This document shows positions 54,353-63,920 of a stretch of 64,000 nt of DNA, one piece after another. This stretch comes from Abyssalbus ytuae. Its GTDB lineage: Bacteria > Bacteroidota > Bacteroidia > Flavobacteriales > Flavobacteriaceae. The translations under genes and the position numbers were made by a program. The stretch lies in contig NZ_CP094358.1 of the NCBI RefSeq assembly GCF_022807975.1, forward strand, positions 1,550,001 to 1,614,000, given 5' to 3'. The notes beneath the pieces were generated by a model. The model worked only from the letters and a program-made list of their open reading frames with translations, did not search any database and had not been told where the DNA came from. Position 1 is the stretch's first letter; every line of letters begins with the position of its first letter.

Positions 54353-56311
54353 TTATTCTTTGCTGAAAAGAGTTTCAGGATCTGTGAGTAAGTTTAATTC
54401 ATTTACCAGGTCTTCAGAAAGAATTTTTAACCCAAGCTGATACGAAGCATTCATCCATCCAAAACCGGAAGTTGTTATATAATCGAATTCGGTTCCTACG
54501 TTCCCATATTCTGCATACACTTTATGAGTACAATTTACAACATCGTATTTTTCGGGAATGGTTCCGTTATAATCCACTGCATTTCGGGTGATCATCCAAA
54601 GCCATCGATAAGCCAGTTCCCGGGCTTCTTTTTCATAGCCGTAATTTTTTAATCCCACCCACATAAGCATTTGATGCGGAGCCCAACCATAAGGATAATC
54701 CCATTGGCGCTGTATATCATTGGTAGCAGCTTTTTCTACCGATTCTTTTGAACTGGCAAGTATTCCTCCTTTTGCTTTTAAATCTTTCATAAGATTTTGC
54801 ACCATCCTTTCTGCCTGTTCTTTGGTTGGAATTTTTGCCCATAACGGAAAGAAATTAGTAGCCGACTGAAAATTGGTTCCCACGGCTTTCATAAAATTAT
54901 AATCAAAATAACTCCCTGCATTTTCATTCCACAAAAATTTATTCATGAGTTCTTTTCGTTCTCCGGCTTTTTTATTCCACTGCCCGCTTGTATAAACTTT
55001 GCCTTTTGAAGTTTTAAAATTTCCTTTAAAATATTTATTTATCAGATATTCAAAATCGGTTTCGTATTTATATATTAAAGAATTAATATCTACGGTGTTT
55101 AAATAAGCGCAAACGTTATCCAACCGCCAGGAAGTATCATGACCACTTTCACGCAAACTTCTATCATGAACAAAATACATATCCAATGCCTTGTCCTCTA
55201 TCTCGCCTGATTCATACTTTTCAATATACTCCTGAACAGTAAGCTTGTTTTTTTCAAAATTTGGTAATGAAGCATTATATTTTTCTGCAAACTCAGTGAG
55301 TATTTCATTAAAATGACCTTCTTCCGTTTCCGGTGGAATTCCAATACCAGAAGCTAAATACCTGTTAAGTCCGGTAGAGGTTAAACGCTTATCTTTTTCC
55401 ATCCACACCTTTTCGTATTCTTTTATTGCTGTTTCTAATGATGATGCCAGCCAGGCAGTATCTTTGACTCCCTGTGCTTCAAAAACCTCTCTTATAAAAG
55501 ATGAAAGAAACGGAGGTTGTGTTCGTGTTAAATAATAGGAACGGTTAGCATTTAAAATTTTTCCATAATGCTCAATCTGATAGCAAAAATTATCTACCAT
55601 AGCTTTTGCCAGGTCAGTTCTGCCATCAATAATTAATCCAACCCCTTCAAAATAACTATCCCAGCCATACATTTCATTAAATCTTCCTCCAGGAACCACA
55701 AAAGGGACGCCTTCTCCATCTTCTAATTTCAATGATAATATTCCGGGTACTTTATTGATTGATTTTACATATTGGGGAGTTATATGTTCGGGCAAAACTT
55801 CAACCAGAAAATTATTGTATTTACTTTCCAGATTTTTAAAATACTGTTGTGCAATCGTATCGGTATAAGGAACATAAATTCGCTTTTTTACAGTATCGGA
55901 AGCTTTAGCGTCTTCAAGGATTGTTTTTAATCCTTTTTCATCTACTGTGCGCGTTAAATCATCCCAATAATATTCCTTAATCATTCGGGAGATTCTTGCC
56001 GAAGGACTTTCTTCTATCCTGCTTATTGGAATACGGGCAACTTTCTTTCCTTCATTTTTAGCAAGAGCCAGTTCCTGAAGCAAAACAGACAATTTGTATG
56101 TGCCGTCAATTTCATACAACTCATATTTATAACTTTTAACACCCTTATCATCTTTTGTTATTTTTTTATCGCCATCGGTATCGGCCAGGGCAATGAGGTT
56201 ATCAATAGTCTCTTCAACGTTAAGTTCAAGTTCTTTTACCTCACCGTTGTTTTTACATGCTGCAAGAAAAAATAACATAATTAAGATTTTGTAAATATTT
56301 AAGGCTTTCAT
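54353..56311 (-). CDS. Lipoprotein trehalase (GH37) with EF-hand-like loop
   Basis: The 652-residue enzyme splits trehalose into two glucoses. Lipobox Cys19 (LAAC) places it in the envelope. Both trehalase signatures are intact: PGGRFNEMYGWDSY (207-220) and QWDYPYGWAP (536-545). ESGHD (388-392) corresponds to the catalytic-acid segment of E. coli TreA, with His for Trp. Residues 44-55 (DTDGDKKITKDD) fit the EF-hand calcium-loop pattern. It is a monocistronic gene between maeB and queG. Confidence 0.92.
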   Translation of the reverse strand: MKALNIYKILIMLFFLAACKNNGEVKELELNVEETIDNLIALADTDGDKKITKDDKGVKSYKYELYEIDGTYKLSVLLQELALAKNEGKKVARIPISRIEESPSARISRMIKEYYWDDLTRTVDEKGLKTILEDAKASDTVKKRIYVPYTDTIAQQYFKNLESKYNNFLVEVLPEHITPQYVKSINKVPGILSLKLEDGEGVPFVVPGGRFNEMYGWDSYFEGVGLIIDGRTDLAKAMVDNFCYQIEHYGKILNANRSYYLTRTQPPFLSSFIREVFEAQGVKDTAWLASSLETAIKEYEKVWMEKDKRLTSTGLNRYLASGIGIPPETEEGHFNEILTEFAEKYNASLPNFEKNKLTVQEYIEKYESGEIEDKALDMYFVHDRSLRESGHDTSWRLDNVCAYLNTVDINSLIYKYETDFEYLINKYFKGNFKTSKGKVYTSGQWNKKAGERKELMNKFLWNENAGSYFDYNFMKAVGTNFQSATNFFPLWAKIPTKEQAERMVQNLMKDLKAKGGILASSKESVEKAATNDIQRQWDYPYGWAPHQMLMWVGLKNYGYEKEARELAYRWLWMITRNAVDYNGTIPEKYDVVNCTHKVYAEYGNVGTEFDYITTSGFGWMNASYQLGLKILSEDLVNELNLLTDPETLFSKE

Positions 56312-56375
56312 TATTACCTGAATTTTATAAGTTAATTAATTTATAACTTAATAAGTTAACCGCAAAATAAGCAAG

Positions 56376-57305
56376 TTAGTATTCTTTTAAAAAATTAATA
56401 TTTCTTTTTAACCCGGAAAATTTAGTACGTTTTACAGCAGATTTTTTAAACAGTTTTTTAAATACATCTTCCGTTATTTCTTCCCATTCTTTTTTAGTCA
56501 TTGAAAGTAAATTAGGATGCGGATGAAACAGAGGTTCATTATGTGAAATGGAAAAACGGTTCCAGGGACATACATCCTGGCACACATCACAACCGAACAT
56601 CCAATTATCAAATTTTCCTTTATAATCCTGCGGAATCTGATCTTTTAATTCAATGGTAAAATATGATATACATTTACTGCCATCAACCACATAGGGTTCT
56701 ACAATGGCCTGGGTGGGGCATGCATCAATACAGGCGGTACATGTCCCGCAATGGTCGGTTACGGGCGTATCATATTCTAACTCAACATCCACAATAAGTT
56801 CTGCTATAAAATAAAAGGAGCCGTTTTGTTTAGTCAGTACGTTGGCATTTTTCCCCATCCACCCCAATCCGCTTTTTACCGCCCATGCTTTATCTAATAC
56901 GGGAGCCGAATCTACAAATGCCCGTCCGTCTATTTCACCAATTTCATTCTGAATAAAATGAAGCAACTGCTTTAATTTATCTTTTATTACAAAATGATAA
57001 TCTGTACCATAAGCATATTTTGAAATTTTAGGTGCTTCAGGATCGTTTTGTCCTTCTGAGGGAAAGTAATTAAGTAACAAAGAAATTACAGATTTTGCCC
57101 CGTCAACCAATAAACGGGGGTCAAGGCGTTTATCAAAATGGTTTTCCATATACTTCATTTCTCCATGCATATTATTTTTTAACCATTTTTCCAGCCTTGG
57201 TGCTTCCTCCTCCAAAAATCCGGCCTTGGAAATGCCGCAAGACAAAAAACCGAGGCGTTTTGCTTCGGTTTTAATCTTTTTTGTATTTAGGATTGATGAT
57301 TCCAA
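56376..57305 (-). CDS. queG: Epoxyqueuosine reductase QueG
   Basis: The 309-residue enzyme reduces epoxyqueuosine to queuosine in tRNA. It binds cobalamin and two 4Fe-4S clusters: Cys186, 189, 192 and 196 ([11 protein letters not shown]) and Cys239, 242 and 246 ([13 protein letters not shown]) with a preceding Cys near 212. The N-terminal cobalamin-binding part contains [15 protein letters not shown]. All motifs are present at the usual spacing. Confidence 0.93.
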   Translation of the reverse strand: MESSILNTKKIKTEAKRLGFLSCGISKAGFLEEEAPRLEKWLKNNMHGEMKYMENHFDKRLDPRLLVDGAKSVISLLLNYFPSEGQNDPEAPKISKYAYGTDYHFVIKDKLKQLLHFIQNEIGEIDGRAFVDSAPVLDKAWAVKSGLGWMGKNANVLTKQNGSFYFIAELIVDVELEYDTPVTDHCGTCTACIDACPTQAIVEPYVVDGSKCISYFTIELKDQIPQDYKGKFDNWMFGCDVCQDVCPWNRFSISHNEPLFHPHPNLLSMTKKEWEEITEDVFKKLFKKSAVKRTKFSGLKRNINFLKEY

Positions 57306-57327
57306 ATTAAAAATATGTAAAAGTTTG

Positions 57328-57410
57328 TGTCATCCTGAGCATTTTAATATGTAAACGTAGTAAGTATACATTTTTTCCCTTTGATGGCTTCGACTGCGCT
57401 CAGCCTGACA
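57328..57410. repeat. Inverted repeat of the TGTCA-TGAGC family
   Basis: TGTCATCCTGAGC at 57328-57340 faces GCTCAGCCTGACA at 57398-57410, whose reverse complement TGTCAGGCTGAGC differs in two positions. CTTCGACTGCGCTCAG is a form widespread in Bacteroidota intergenic DNA (from memory). It fills the gap between queG and ruvB. Confidence 0.6.
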
Positions 57411-57413
57411 TTA

Positions 57414-58436
57414 TTAAAACAAGCCTCCCTGAATACCTCCTTTAACTTTTCCTAAATGTTTGTATGCTAATTCGGTTACTTCGCGTCCGCGAGGGGTTCT
57501 TACAATAAAGCCCTGTTGAATTAAAAAAGGTTCATATACTTCTTCTATGGTTTCAGCACTTTCAGATACTGCTGTAGCCAGGGTAGTAATACCTACAGGA
57601 CCTCCTTTGAATTTATCAATTATAGTTGATAAAATTTTATTATCCATTTCGTCCAGCCCATGAGCATCTACATTTAATGCTTTTAAGCTGAATTTTGATA
57701 TTTCAATATCAATTTTACCATTTCCTTTTATCTGTGCAAAATCCCGCACTCTTCGTAAAAGTGCATTGGCAATACGAGGAGTGCCCCTGCTCCTGCCGGC
57801 TATTTCTATAGCAGCTTCCATACTAACGGGCACCTTTAAAATGTGGGCACTTCGCTGTACAATGTCCGAAAGAAGCTCGGTGGAATAATATTGTAAGCGG
57901 CTACTTATTCCAAACCGGGCTCTCATAGGGGCAGTAAGCAAACCGGAACGGGTGGTGGCCCCCACAAGTGTAAACGGGTTTAAATTAATTTGTACCGTTC
58001 TGGCATTCGGGCCACTTTCTATCATAATATCAATTTTATAATCTTCCATGGCCGAATACAGGTATTCTTCTACCACCGGACTCAACCGGTGTATTTCATC
58101 TATAAATAACACATCCCTGTCATCCAGGTTAGTGAGCAACCCAGCTAAATCACCCGGTTTGTCCAGTACCGGCCCGGACGTTATTTTTATATTTACCCCC
58201 AGTTCATTTGCAAGTATATGTGCCAGGGTTGTTTTCCCCAATCCGGGAGGGCCATGAAATAAAGTATGGTCCAAAGCCTCACCTCTCAGATTTGCCGCTT
58301 TTACAAACACCTTCAAATTTTCCAAAACCTGTTCCTGCCCTGTAAAATCTTCAAAGCTAAGCGGGCGAAGCGCTTTTTCTATATCAATCTCTTCAGACGA
58401 AAAGTTCTCTCCAGTCGGATCTAAATATTCATTCAT
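57414..58436 (-). CDS. ruvB: Holliday junction DNA helicase motor RuvB
   Basis: The start at 58436 (MNEYLDPTG) is taken because the open frame upstream adds only a hydrophobic hexapeptide leader. The 340-residue AAA+ motor has Walker [12 protein letters not shown], Walker B FIDEIHRL and the sensor-1 [10 protein letters not shown]. It drives branch migration with RuvA. Confidence 0.96.
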   Translation of the reverse strand: MNEYLDPTGENFSSEEIDIEKALRPLSFEDFTGQEQVLENLKVFVKAANLRGEALDHTLFHGPPGLGKTTLAHILANELGVNIKITSGPVLDKPGDLAGLLTNLDDRDVLFIDEIHRLSPVVEEYLYSAMEDYKIDIMIESGPNARTVQINLNPFTLVGATTRSGLLTAPMRARFGISSRLQYYSTELLSDIVQRSAHILKVPVSMEAAIEIAGRSRGTPRIANALLRRVRDFAQIKGNGKIDIEISKFSLKALNVDAHGLDEMDNKILSTIIDKFKGGPVGITTLATAVSESAETIEEVYEPFLIQQGFIVRTPRGREVTELAYKHLGKVKGGIQGGLF

Positions 58437-58513
58437 ACTCAGCAAAACTAACACAAGTTTTTCAAAGTTATAAACTTTAAAAAAGTTATATCATAAAGTT
58501 GTAAATTAACCGT

Positions 58514-60799
58514 ATGAAAGATACAACTTATTCTACAGGCATACTACAATATATTCCTTTCTTATATGTAATATGGGCCGATGATTTATTATCGGCTTCA
58601 GAAATTGCGGTGGTTATGAGAGCAATCAAGGAAGATTCTCTTACCAAAGAAGAAAAAAGTCAAATTGAAAATTGGTTAAACACAAAAAAACCACCTGCTG
58701 ATGAAACAATCAAATACTGGAAAACCCTTATTGACAAATCTCATATAAAACTGGTGGAAAGTGATTCCTATCCCTTGTCGGCTTTCAGTCAGAAATTTGC
58801 CAACGAACTCACCAGGGATACAGTCCCTGAATTAAATTCACATTTGCAATCCATAGAGATCAACCTGGGTATTCAACCCAATCACTATCATCATTTATTT
58901 GATGTGGAAATTATCCAGGAAAAATCCTCAAACCTATACGATGCTCAAAAGATTGATGAGTTGTTAAAAGGAGAAAATGCCGGGATTATCAATCAATTCA
59001 GGGCTTATTTAAACCATCCGGTATTTAAGTGGGAAATTGTCAGAAACAAAGATGAATTTCGCAACAAGGTGCTTGGGCAGGTAAAGTACCTTGCTGAGAA
59101 TGGCTATGGTGCACTGGCATATCCACCCCAATACGGCGGAACAGGAAACATGGTACTTTACGGGAATATTTTTGAAAATTTAATTTATGTTGATGGAAGC
59201 CTTGCCGTAAAATTTGGTGTTCAGTTCGGGTTATTCGGAGGTAGTGTATATAACCTGGGAACCCAAATACACCACGACAAATATTTAGCTGATACCGGCA
59301 AAGCCAATCTTTTAGGATGTTTTGCTATGACCGAAACAAAGCATGGCTCAAACGTAAGAGGTATTAAAACCACAGCCACCTATATAAAAGAAACCGACCA
59401 CATAATAATTGATACCCCCGGCACTAATGATAATAAAGAATATATTGGCAATGCGTTGCATTCAAGCATAGCAACCGTATTTGCCCAGTTAATTGTGAAT
59501 GGCAAAAATGAAGGGGTTCATGCAATCCTGGTTCCGTTACGCGATGAAAAACATAATCTTTTACCGGGAATTACCATAGAAGATAATGGCTATAAACTTG
59601 GTTTGAACGGAGTTGATAATGGTAAAATATGGTTTAAAAATGTAAGTGTTCCCAGGGAAAATTTGCTGAATAAGTTTGGGAGTATTGATAATCAAGGGAA
59701 TTATCAGTCTTCAATTAAAAGTCCCAACCGAAGATTTTTTACCATGTTAGGCACACTGGTAGGAGGCAGGATTTGTGTGGCGAAGGGAGCCCTGAGTGGT
59801 GCTAAAATGAGTTTGGCCATTGCGGTAAAATATGCACTAAACAGAAGACAATTCAATAATGATGAAAAAATGCAGGAAGAATTAATTATGGACTACCCTA
59901 CCCATCAATTACGGTTAATTGTTCCTTTAGCCCAATCTTATGTATATCATTTTGCCCTGGAAGACATGTTAAAACAATATGCAAATGCCAACGAAGAAGA
60001 AAGACGAAAAATAGAAACCCAGGCAGCTGCACTAAAAGCATGCATTACATGGTTTGCCAATAATACCATACAACAATGCCGGGAAGCCTGTGGTGGAAAA
60101 GGATATTTGCTGGAAAACCGAATAGCCGATTTAAAAAATGATATCGACATATTTACCACTTTTGAAGGAGACAATACCGTTTTATTACAGCTTGCAGCAA
60201 AAGGGATACTCACCGATTTTAAAAAAGAATTTAATAACGATAATATTGGAGATACTTTAAAATTTATCAGCACCCAGGTTACTGATACCCTGATTACTTT
60301 TAATCCTCTTTTTACCAATAAATATGATAAAGAGCATTTGTTTGATCATAACTTTCACCAGGAAGCGTTTCAATACCACACAAGGCGATTAACTTTTTCG
60401 GCAGCAATGAGATTAAGGGGCTTTATAAAAAAAGGGCTTCCGCCCAGCCACTCCTTTTTAAAAGTACAAACACACCTGGTGGCACTGGGAAAAGCCTATG
60501 CCACTCAATTATCATACGAACTTTTTAATAAGCATATACAAAATATACCTGATGAAAATTTAAAGTCATTATTTTCTAAAACAGGAACTCTTTATGCTTT
60601 AAATAGTTTGTATGATAATGCCGCATGGTATTTAGAGCATGGCTATATAAGCGCCAATAAATCTAAAGCAATAAGGCAACGAATAGAAAGATTGTGTACG
60701 GAACTAAGACCACACGTAAATGTGTTGATTGACGGATTCGGAATTCCTGAACAATGCTTAACTTCTCCTATTTACAAAAACGATCGCCAATTAAGTTAA
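58514..60799 (+). CDS. Acyl-CoA oxidase/dehydrogenase-like flavoenzyme
   Basis: A 761-residue protein whose middle (about 140-580) is an acyl-CoA dehydrogenase fold. It has FAMTETKHGSNVRGIKTTAT (the FAD- and substrate-contact segment), RRQFNNDEK and CGGKGYLLENRIADL near the end, followed by an acyl-CoA oxidase-type C-terminus. The N-terminal 130 residues are helical and unlike classic dehydrogenases. It would oxidise acyl-CoA to enoyl-CoA. Whether it uses oxygen or an electron-transfer flavoprotein cannot be told. It is divergent from ruvB. Confidence 0.85.
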   Translation: MKDTTYSTGILQYIPFLYVIWADDLLSASEIAVVMRAIKEDSLTKEEKSQIENWLNTKKPPADETIKYWKTLIDKSHIKLVESDSYPLSAFSQKFANELTRDTVPELNSHLQSIEINLGIQPNHYHHLFDVEIIQEKSSNLYDAQKIDELLKGENAGIINQFRAYLNHPVFKWEIVRNKDEFRNKVLGQVKYLAENGYGALAYPPQYGGTGNMVLYGNIFENLIYVDGSLAVKFGVQFGLFGGSVYNLGTQIHHDKYLADTGKANLLGCFAMTETKHGSNVRGIKTTATYIKETDHIIIDTPGTNDNKEYIGNALHSSIATVFAQLIVNGKNEGVHAILVPLRDEKHNLLPGITIEDNGYKLGLNGVDNGKIWFKNVSVPRENLLNKFGSIDNQGNYQSSIKSPNRRFFTMLGTLVGGRICVAKGALSGAKMSLAIAVKYALNRRQFNNDEKMQEELIMDYPTHQLRLIVPLAQSYVYHFALEDMLKQYANANEEERRKIETQAAALKACITWFANNTIQQCREACGGKGYLLENRIADLKNDIDIFTTFEGDNTVLLQLAAKGILTDFKKEFNNDNIGDTLKFISTQVTDTLITFNPLFTNKYDKEHLFDHNFHQEAFQYHTRRLTFSAAMRLRGFIKKGLPPSHSFLKVQTHLVALGKAYATQLSYELFNKHIQNIPDENLKSLFSKTGTLYALNSLYDNAAWYLEHGYISANKSKAIRQRIERLCTELRPHVNVLIDGFGIPEQCLTSPIYKNDRQLS

Positions 60800-60891
60800 T
60801 GAGAATAAATAATTGTTATTTTTTTTACAAAAAAAGCGTTTTTAGTGAAAAAAATACATATTTTTAATGCTTTCAATTCCCAAATGTGGTT

Positions 60892-60909
60892 TTATGATTT
60901 TTATCATAA
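60892..60909. promoter_or_regulatory. Dyad upstream of pckA
   Basis: TTATGAT and ATCATAA (60892-60898 and 60903-60909) are exact reverse complements around TTTT. The dyad lies 75-92 bp before the pckA start, in a 184-bp AT-rich leader. It may be an operator for a catabolite-type control protein; the same pattern could arise by chance in AT-rich DNA. Confidence 0.3.
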
Positions 60910-60983
60910 TTTTTTTATGAATCTCGTCATTACTTTACACCAAAATAACAACAATCAGAAGTTTAATAGTAAAATTTATAAAC

Positions 60984-62576
60984 ATGGCATTTAACCTTAA
61001 ACAGTACGGAATTGACGTTGAGAAAATTTACAGAAACAGTAGCGTCCCGGTTTTATACGAATTGGGGCTACGATTAGAGAAAGGAACCGCAATTTCTGAC
61101 GTGGGAGCATTATTAGTTTATTCGGGAGAAAAAACAGGAAGAAGCCCGAAAGATAAACGCATTGTTAAGCAACCAGAATCAGAAAACAACATAGATTGGG
61201 GAAAAGTAAATATTGATTTGGATGAACATACATTTATGGTAAACCGTGAACGGGCCATAGATTATTTAAATACCCGTGAGCATTTATTTGTAGTGGATGC
61301 TTTTGCAGGTTGGGATCCTAAATACCGCTTAAAAGTAAGAATTGTATGTACACGTGCATATCATTCACTTTTTATGCAAAATATGCTTATTAAACCTACC
61401 GAGGAAGAATTGGCAAACTTCGGAGAGCCTGATTATGTAATTTTTAACGGAGGAGCATTCCCGGCCAATACCTATACTTCCAAAATGACTTCAAAAACAA
61501 GTGTTGACCTTGATTTGGAGAGAAAAGAGTTTGTAATTCTGGGTACGGAATATGCAGGTGAGATGAAAAAAGGTATTTTCTCTATTATGAATTACCTGAT
61601 GCCACTAAAACAAGTAATGCCAATGCACTGCTCTGCCAACGTTGGTGAAGAAGGGGATGTTTCTATACTTTTCGGGCTTTCCGGTACAGGAAAAACTACT
61701 TTAAGTGCTGATCCTAAACGTAAATTAATTGGTGATGATGAGCACTGCTGGACAGATGACGGAGTATTTAACGTTGAAGGCGGTTGCTATGCTAAAGCTA
61801 TCAATCTTACTAAAGAAAATGAACCTGATATTTATAACGCCATCAAATTCGGGACTGTATTAGAAAATCTGGTTTATGACCCTGAAACAAGGGAGGTAGA
61901 TTATACCGATACTTCTATTACCGAAAACACAAGAGCTTCTTACCCTATTAATTTTATTGAGAACGCTCAAATACCTTGTGTGGCAGGACAACCTAAAAAC
62001 ATTATATTTTTAACCTGTGATGCTTTTGGAGTATTGCCTCCTATAAGCAAATTAACCCCTGAACAAGCCAGTTACCACTTTATTTCAGGATATACTGCTA
62101 AAGTTGCAGGTACCGAAATGGGAGTAACAGAACCAGAAGCAACTTTCAGCGCTTGTTTTGGTGCAGCATTTATGATGTGGCATCCTAATAAGTATGCAAC
62201 TTTACTAGCTGAAAAAATTAAAAAACATAATGTTACTACCTGGCTGGTAAACACAGGATGGACCGGAGGAGCTTACGGAAAAGGTTCAAGGATGAAACTA
62301 AAATATACAAGAGCAATGATTGATGCTATTCACAGTAATGCTTTTGCCAATGTTACAACCGAAGCTGATCCTCATTTTGGATTTGAGATTCCTACTTCAT
62401 GCCCTGATGTACCATCGGAAATATTAATTCCGCGCAATACATGGGACAATAAAGATAAGTATGACGAAACCAAAAACAAGTTAATAAACCTGTTCCAGGA
62501 AAACTTCAAAAAATTTGAAGATAAAGTAGATACTTATATTGTTGAAGCAGGCCCTAAAGTAACCGTTGAATCATAA
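60984..62576 (+). CDS. pckA: Phosphoenolpyruvate carboxykinase (ATP)
   Basis: The 530-residue enzyme converts oxaloacetate to phosphoenolpyruvate in gluconeogenesis. It has the P-loop GLSGTGKTT (231-239), the metal and substrate segments IGDDEHCW (249-256) and NVEGGCYAK, and [14 protein letters not shown] (46-59) near the N-terminus. Length is normal for the ATP-dependent class. A strong terminator follows. Confidence 0.96.
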   Translation: MAFNLKQYGIDVEKIYRNSSVPVLYELGLRLEKGTAISDVGALLVYSGEKTGRSPKDKRIVKQPESENNIDWGKVNIDLDEHTFMVNRERAIDYLNTREHLFVVDAFAGWDPKYRLKVRIVCTRAYHSLFMQNMLIKPTEEELANFGEPDYVIFNGGAFPANTYTSKMTSKTSVDLDLERKEFVILGTEYAGEMKKGIFSIMNYLMPLKQVMPMHCSANVGEEGDVSILFGLSGTGKTTLSADPKRKLIGDDEHCWTDDGVFNVEGGCYAKAINLTKENEPDIYNAIKFGTVLENLVYDPETREVDYTDTSITENTRASYPINFIENAQIPCVAGQPKNIIFLTCDAFGVLPPISKLTPEQASYHFISGYTAKVAGTEMGVTEPEATFSACFGAAFMMWHPNKYATLLAEKIKKHNVTTWLVNTGWTGGAYGKGSRMKLKYTRAMIDAIHSNAFANVTTEADPHFGFEIPTSCPDVPSEILIPRNTWDNKDKYDETKNKLINLFQENFKKFEDKVDTYIVEAGPKVTVES

Positions 62577-62606
62577 GTAGTTTTTTATAATACGTTTTTT
62601 AAAAAT

Positions 62607-62682
62607 GTCATGTTGAGCGTAGCCAAAAAATTTAGATAAAAAACAATTGAAATAACTTCCTTTTGGCTACGCTCATAATGAT
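62607..62682. repeat. 22-bp-arm inverted repeat after pckA
   Basis: Positions 62607-62628 and 62661-62682 are reverse complements in 19 of 22 positions, including the exact core GAGCGTAGCCAAAA / TTTTGGCTACGCTC, around a 32-nt loop. The outer part TGTCATGTTGAGCG matches the arms of the element at 57328, so both belong to one repeat family. Confidence 0.7.
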
Positions 62683-62721
62683 AGCTTAAAAACAAGTAGG
62701 TTTTAATTTTTTTAAGGGATG

Positions 62722-62754
62722 AAAAGCCGGATCAAATAACGATCCGGCTTTTTT
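62722..62754 (+). terminator. Terminator after pckA
   Basis: AAAAGCCGGATC at 62722-62733 pairs with GATCCGGCTTTT at 62741-62752 over a 7-nt loop, ending in six T. It ends the pckA transcript and could also stop transcription from the right. Confidence 0.88.
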
Positions 62755-63232
62755 GCATCATAAACCACTTTGATGAATACTTTTTAAAAGAAGCTAATGT
62801 GAATTTAAATATTGAAATAAAATCTAATGTTTCTATACATACACCCTGATTTGCCTTGCAAATCTTTCCCCTCTCCTGAAGGGAATCTATTGGCTTTTAT
62901 AAAGAGAAATAAATTTAACGCAGGGGGATGATCTCTTTATTTTAAATTTTATTTCCTGCCAAGATAGATTCATAGAAAATGGATGAATGGGATAGCAAAA
63001 GGTTAACTATGGTGAACTAAGGTGAACTATATATGAAGTATCTATGAAGGAAAGGTGAAGGAAAGGTGAAGGAAAGGTGAAGGTGATATGAACTTGTGTC
63101 GTCCTGAAATAGCTATATTTGCGTTTTGGGTTGCATGGATTATTTGTTCTTCTTTTTTAAAGTTGTGGTCTTGTTTCTTTTTATATTTTGTACAGGCGTG
63201 GACGTTTGTGGCTTTTTTACTTTATTTTTCCG
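62755..63232. other. Non-coding accessory stretch
   Basis: No supportable gene. GATTTGC / GCAAATC (62848-62864) is a small hairpin followed by a CCCCTCTCCTGAAGGG-type low-complexity segment. The short tandem arrays listed next follow. An open frame of 68 codons near 63088 is hydrophobic and reads opposite to the RHS remnant, so it is not called. Confidence 0.5.
63001..63086. repeat. Short 10-bp and 11-bp tandem repeats
   Basis: Three 10-bp units of the form GGTGAACTAA run from 63001 to 63030. After a 15-bp linker, three exact copies of GAAGGAAAGGT (63046-63056, 63057-63067, 63068-63078) follow with a partial fourth to 63086. They stand just before the RHS remnant. Confidence 0.8.
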
Positions 63233-63394
63233 CTAAGCCGGGAGACTTTGCTGAGCTGGGTGATTGTACTCAACACTTGCCATCCACTTATTAGCATCGG
63301 ATACCATGTTGCCATTGTCGTCGTATTGGTATTCGTTGGTGGTGTTGGCACCGTCTTTAAAGCCGTAGATAGTATTTCCTGTTTTTTTGGAAGC
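63233..63394 (-). pseudogene. Remnant of an RHS-repeat protein gene
   Basis: On the minus strand a stop-to-stop frame of 53 codons reads GNTIYGFKDGANTTN, then EYQYDDNGNMVSDANK and VEYNH. YxYDxNGNMxxDANK and xEYNH are the core of RHS repeats from Bacteroidota. Intact RHS proteins have over a thousand residues, so this is a relic. No start codon or flanking coding sequence is seen on either side. RHS proteins are polymorphic toxins or wall-associated proteins, often part of mobile or variable loci. Confidence 0.68.
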
Positions 63395-63614
63395 TTACAG
63401 CTTATTGCTTTTTTATCATGGATAGGGAAGTACAGAAAAAATACCTGTGCCTGCACAGTATTTTATCTGTAATGACCGGAAGGGCTAGTTGTTAAAAAGC
63501 AATGTGCTGTATATGCATGGCGCATAAAAACTTACATTGTGGTGGCGAGCGGAACCACGCCAAAGATAAGGGTTTGTTGCCTTAGCAATAATTTAGATTT
63601 GCCGTGGTGGGGAG

Positions 63615-63920
63615 TTAATAATCGTCGTTTGCCTGTCTTTCTGTACTTTGTTGTGTATCAAAAACACCGAGAATATGTATATCCCTATGCTTTTCTTTAT
63701 ACAGTATTTTATAATGGCGCACCAACATTCTTCGATATTCTGGTTGGATCTCGTCCAATTCGTATTGCTTTGCAAACACTATAGATTTACTAGTTCGTAA
63801 AATATCTTGCCTTACGTTTCTTGCTGCCTGTGGGGATTTCAGCTTGTTTTTAATATAGTCGTGAATCGATTTTAATTGTGTTTTGGCCCTGTTTGACCAA
63901 ATAACTTTTAATGTTGCCAT
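63615..63920 (-). CDS. ParE/RelE-family toxin
   Basis: A 101-residue toxin of the RelE/ParE fold: KVIWSNRAKTQLKSIHDYIK at the start and the YRRMLVRHYKILYKEK strands in the middle. It ends on HILGVFDTQQSTERQANDDY instead of the usual Phe/His-Arg end. Its ATG directly follows the TAG of the antitoxin frame. ParE toxins poison gyrase, RelE members cut mRNA; the YxIxY pattern favours ParE. Confidence 0.85.
   Translation of the reverse strand: MATLKVIWSNRAKTQLKSIHDYIKNKLKSPQAARNVRQDILRTSKSIVFAKQYELDEIQPEYRRMLVRHYKILYKEKHRDIHILGVFDTQQSTERQANDDY

Noticed and set aside
63088-63472. Hydrophobic plus-strand frames of 68 and 94 codons
   Set aside because: They read antisense to the RHS relic and overlap in different frames; the hydrophobicity comes from T-rich DNA.
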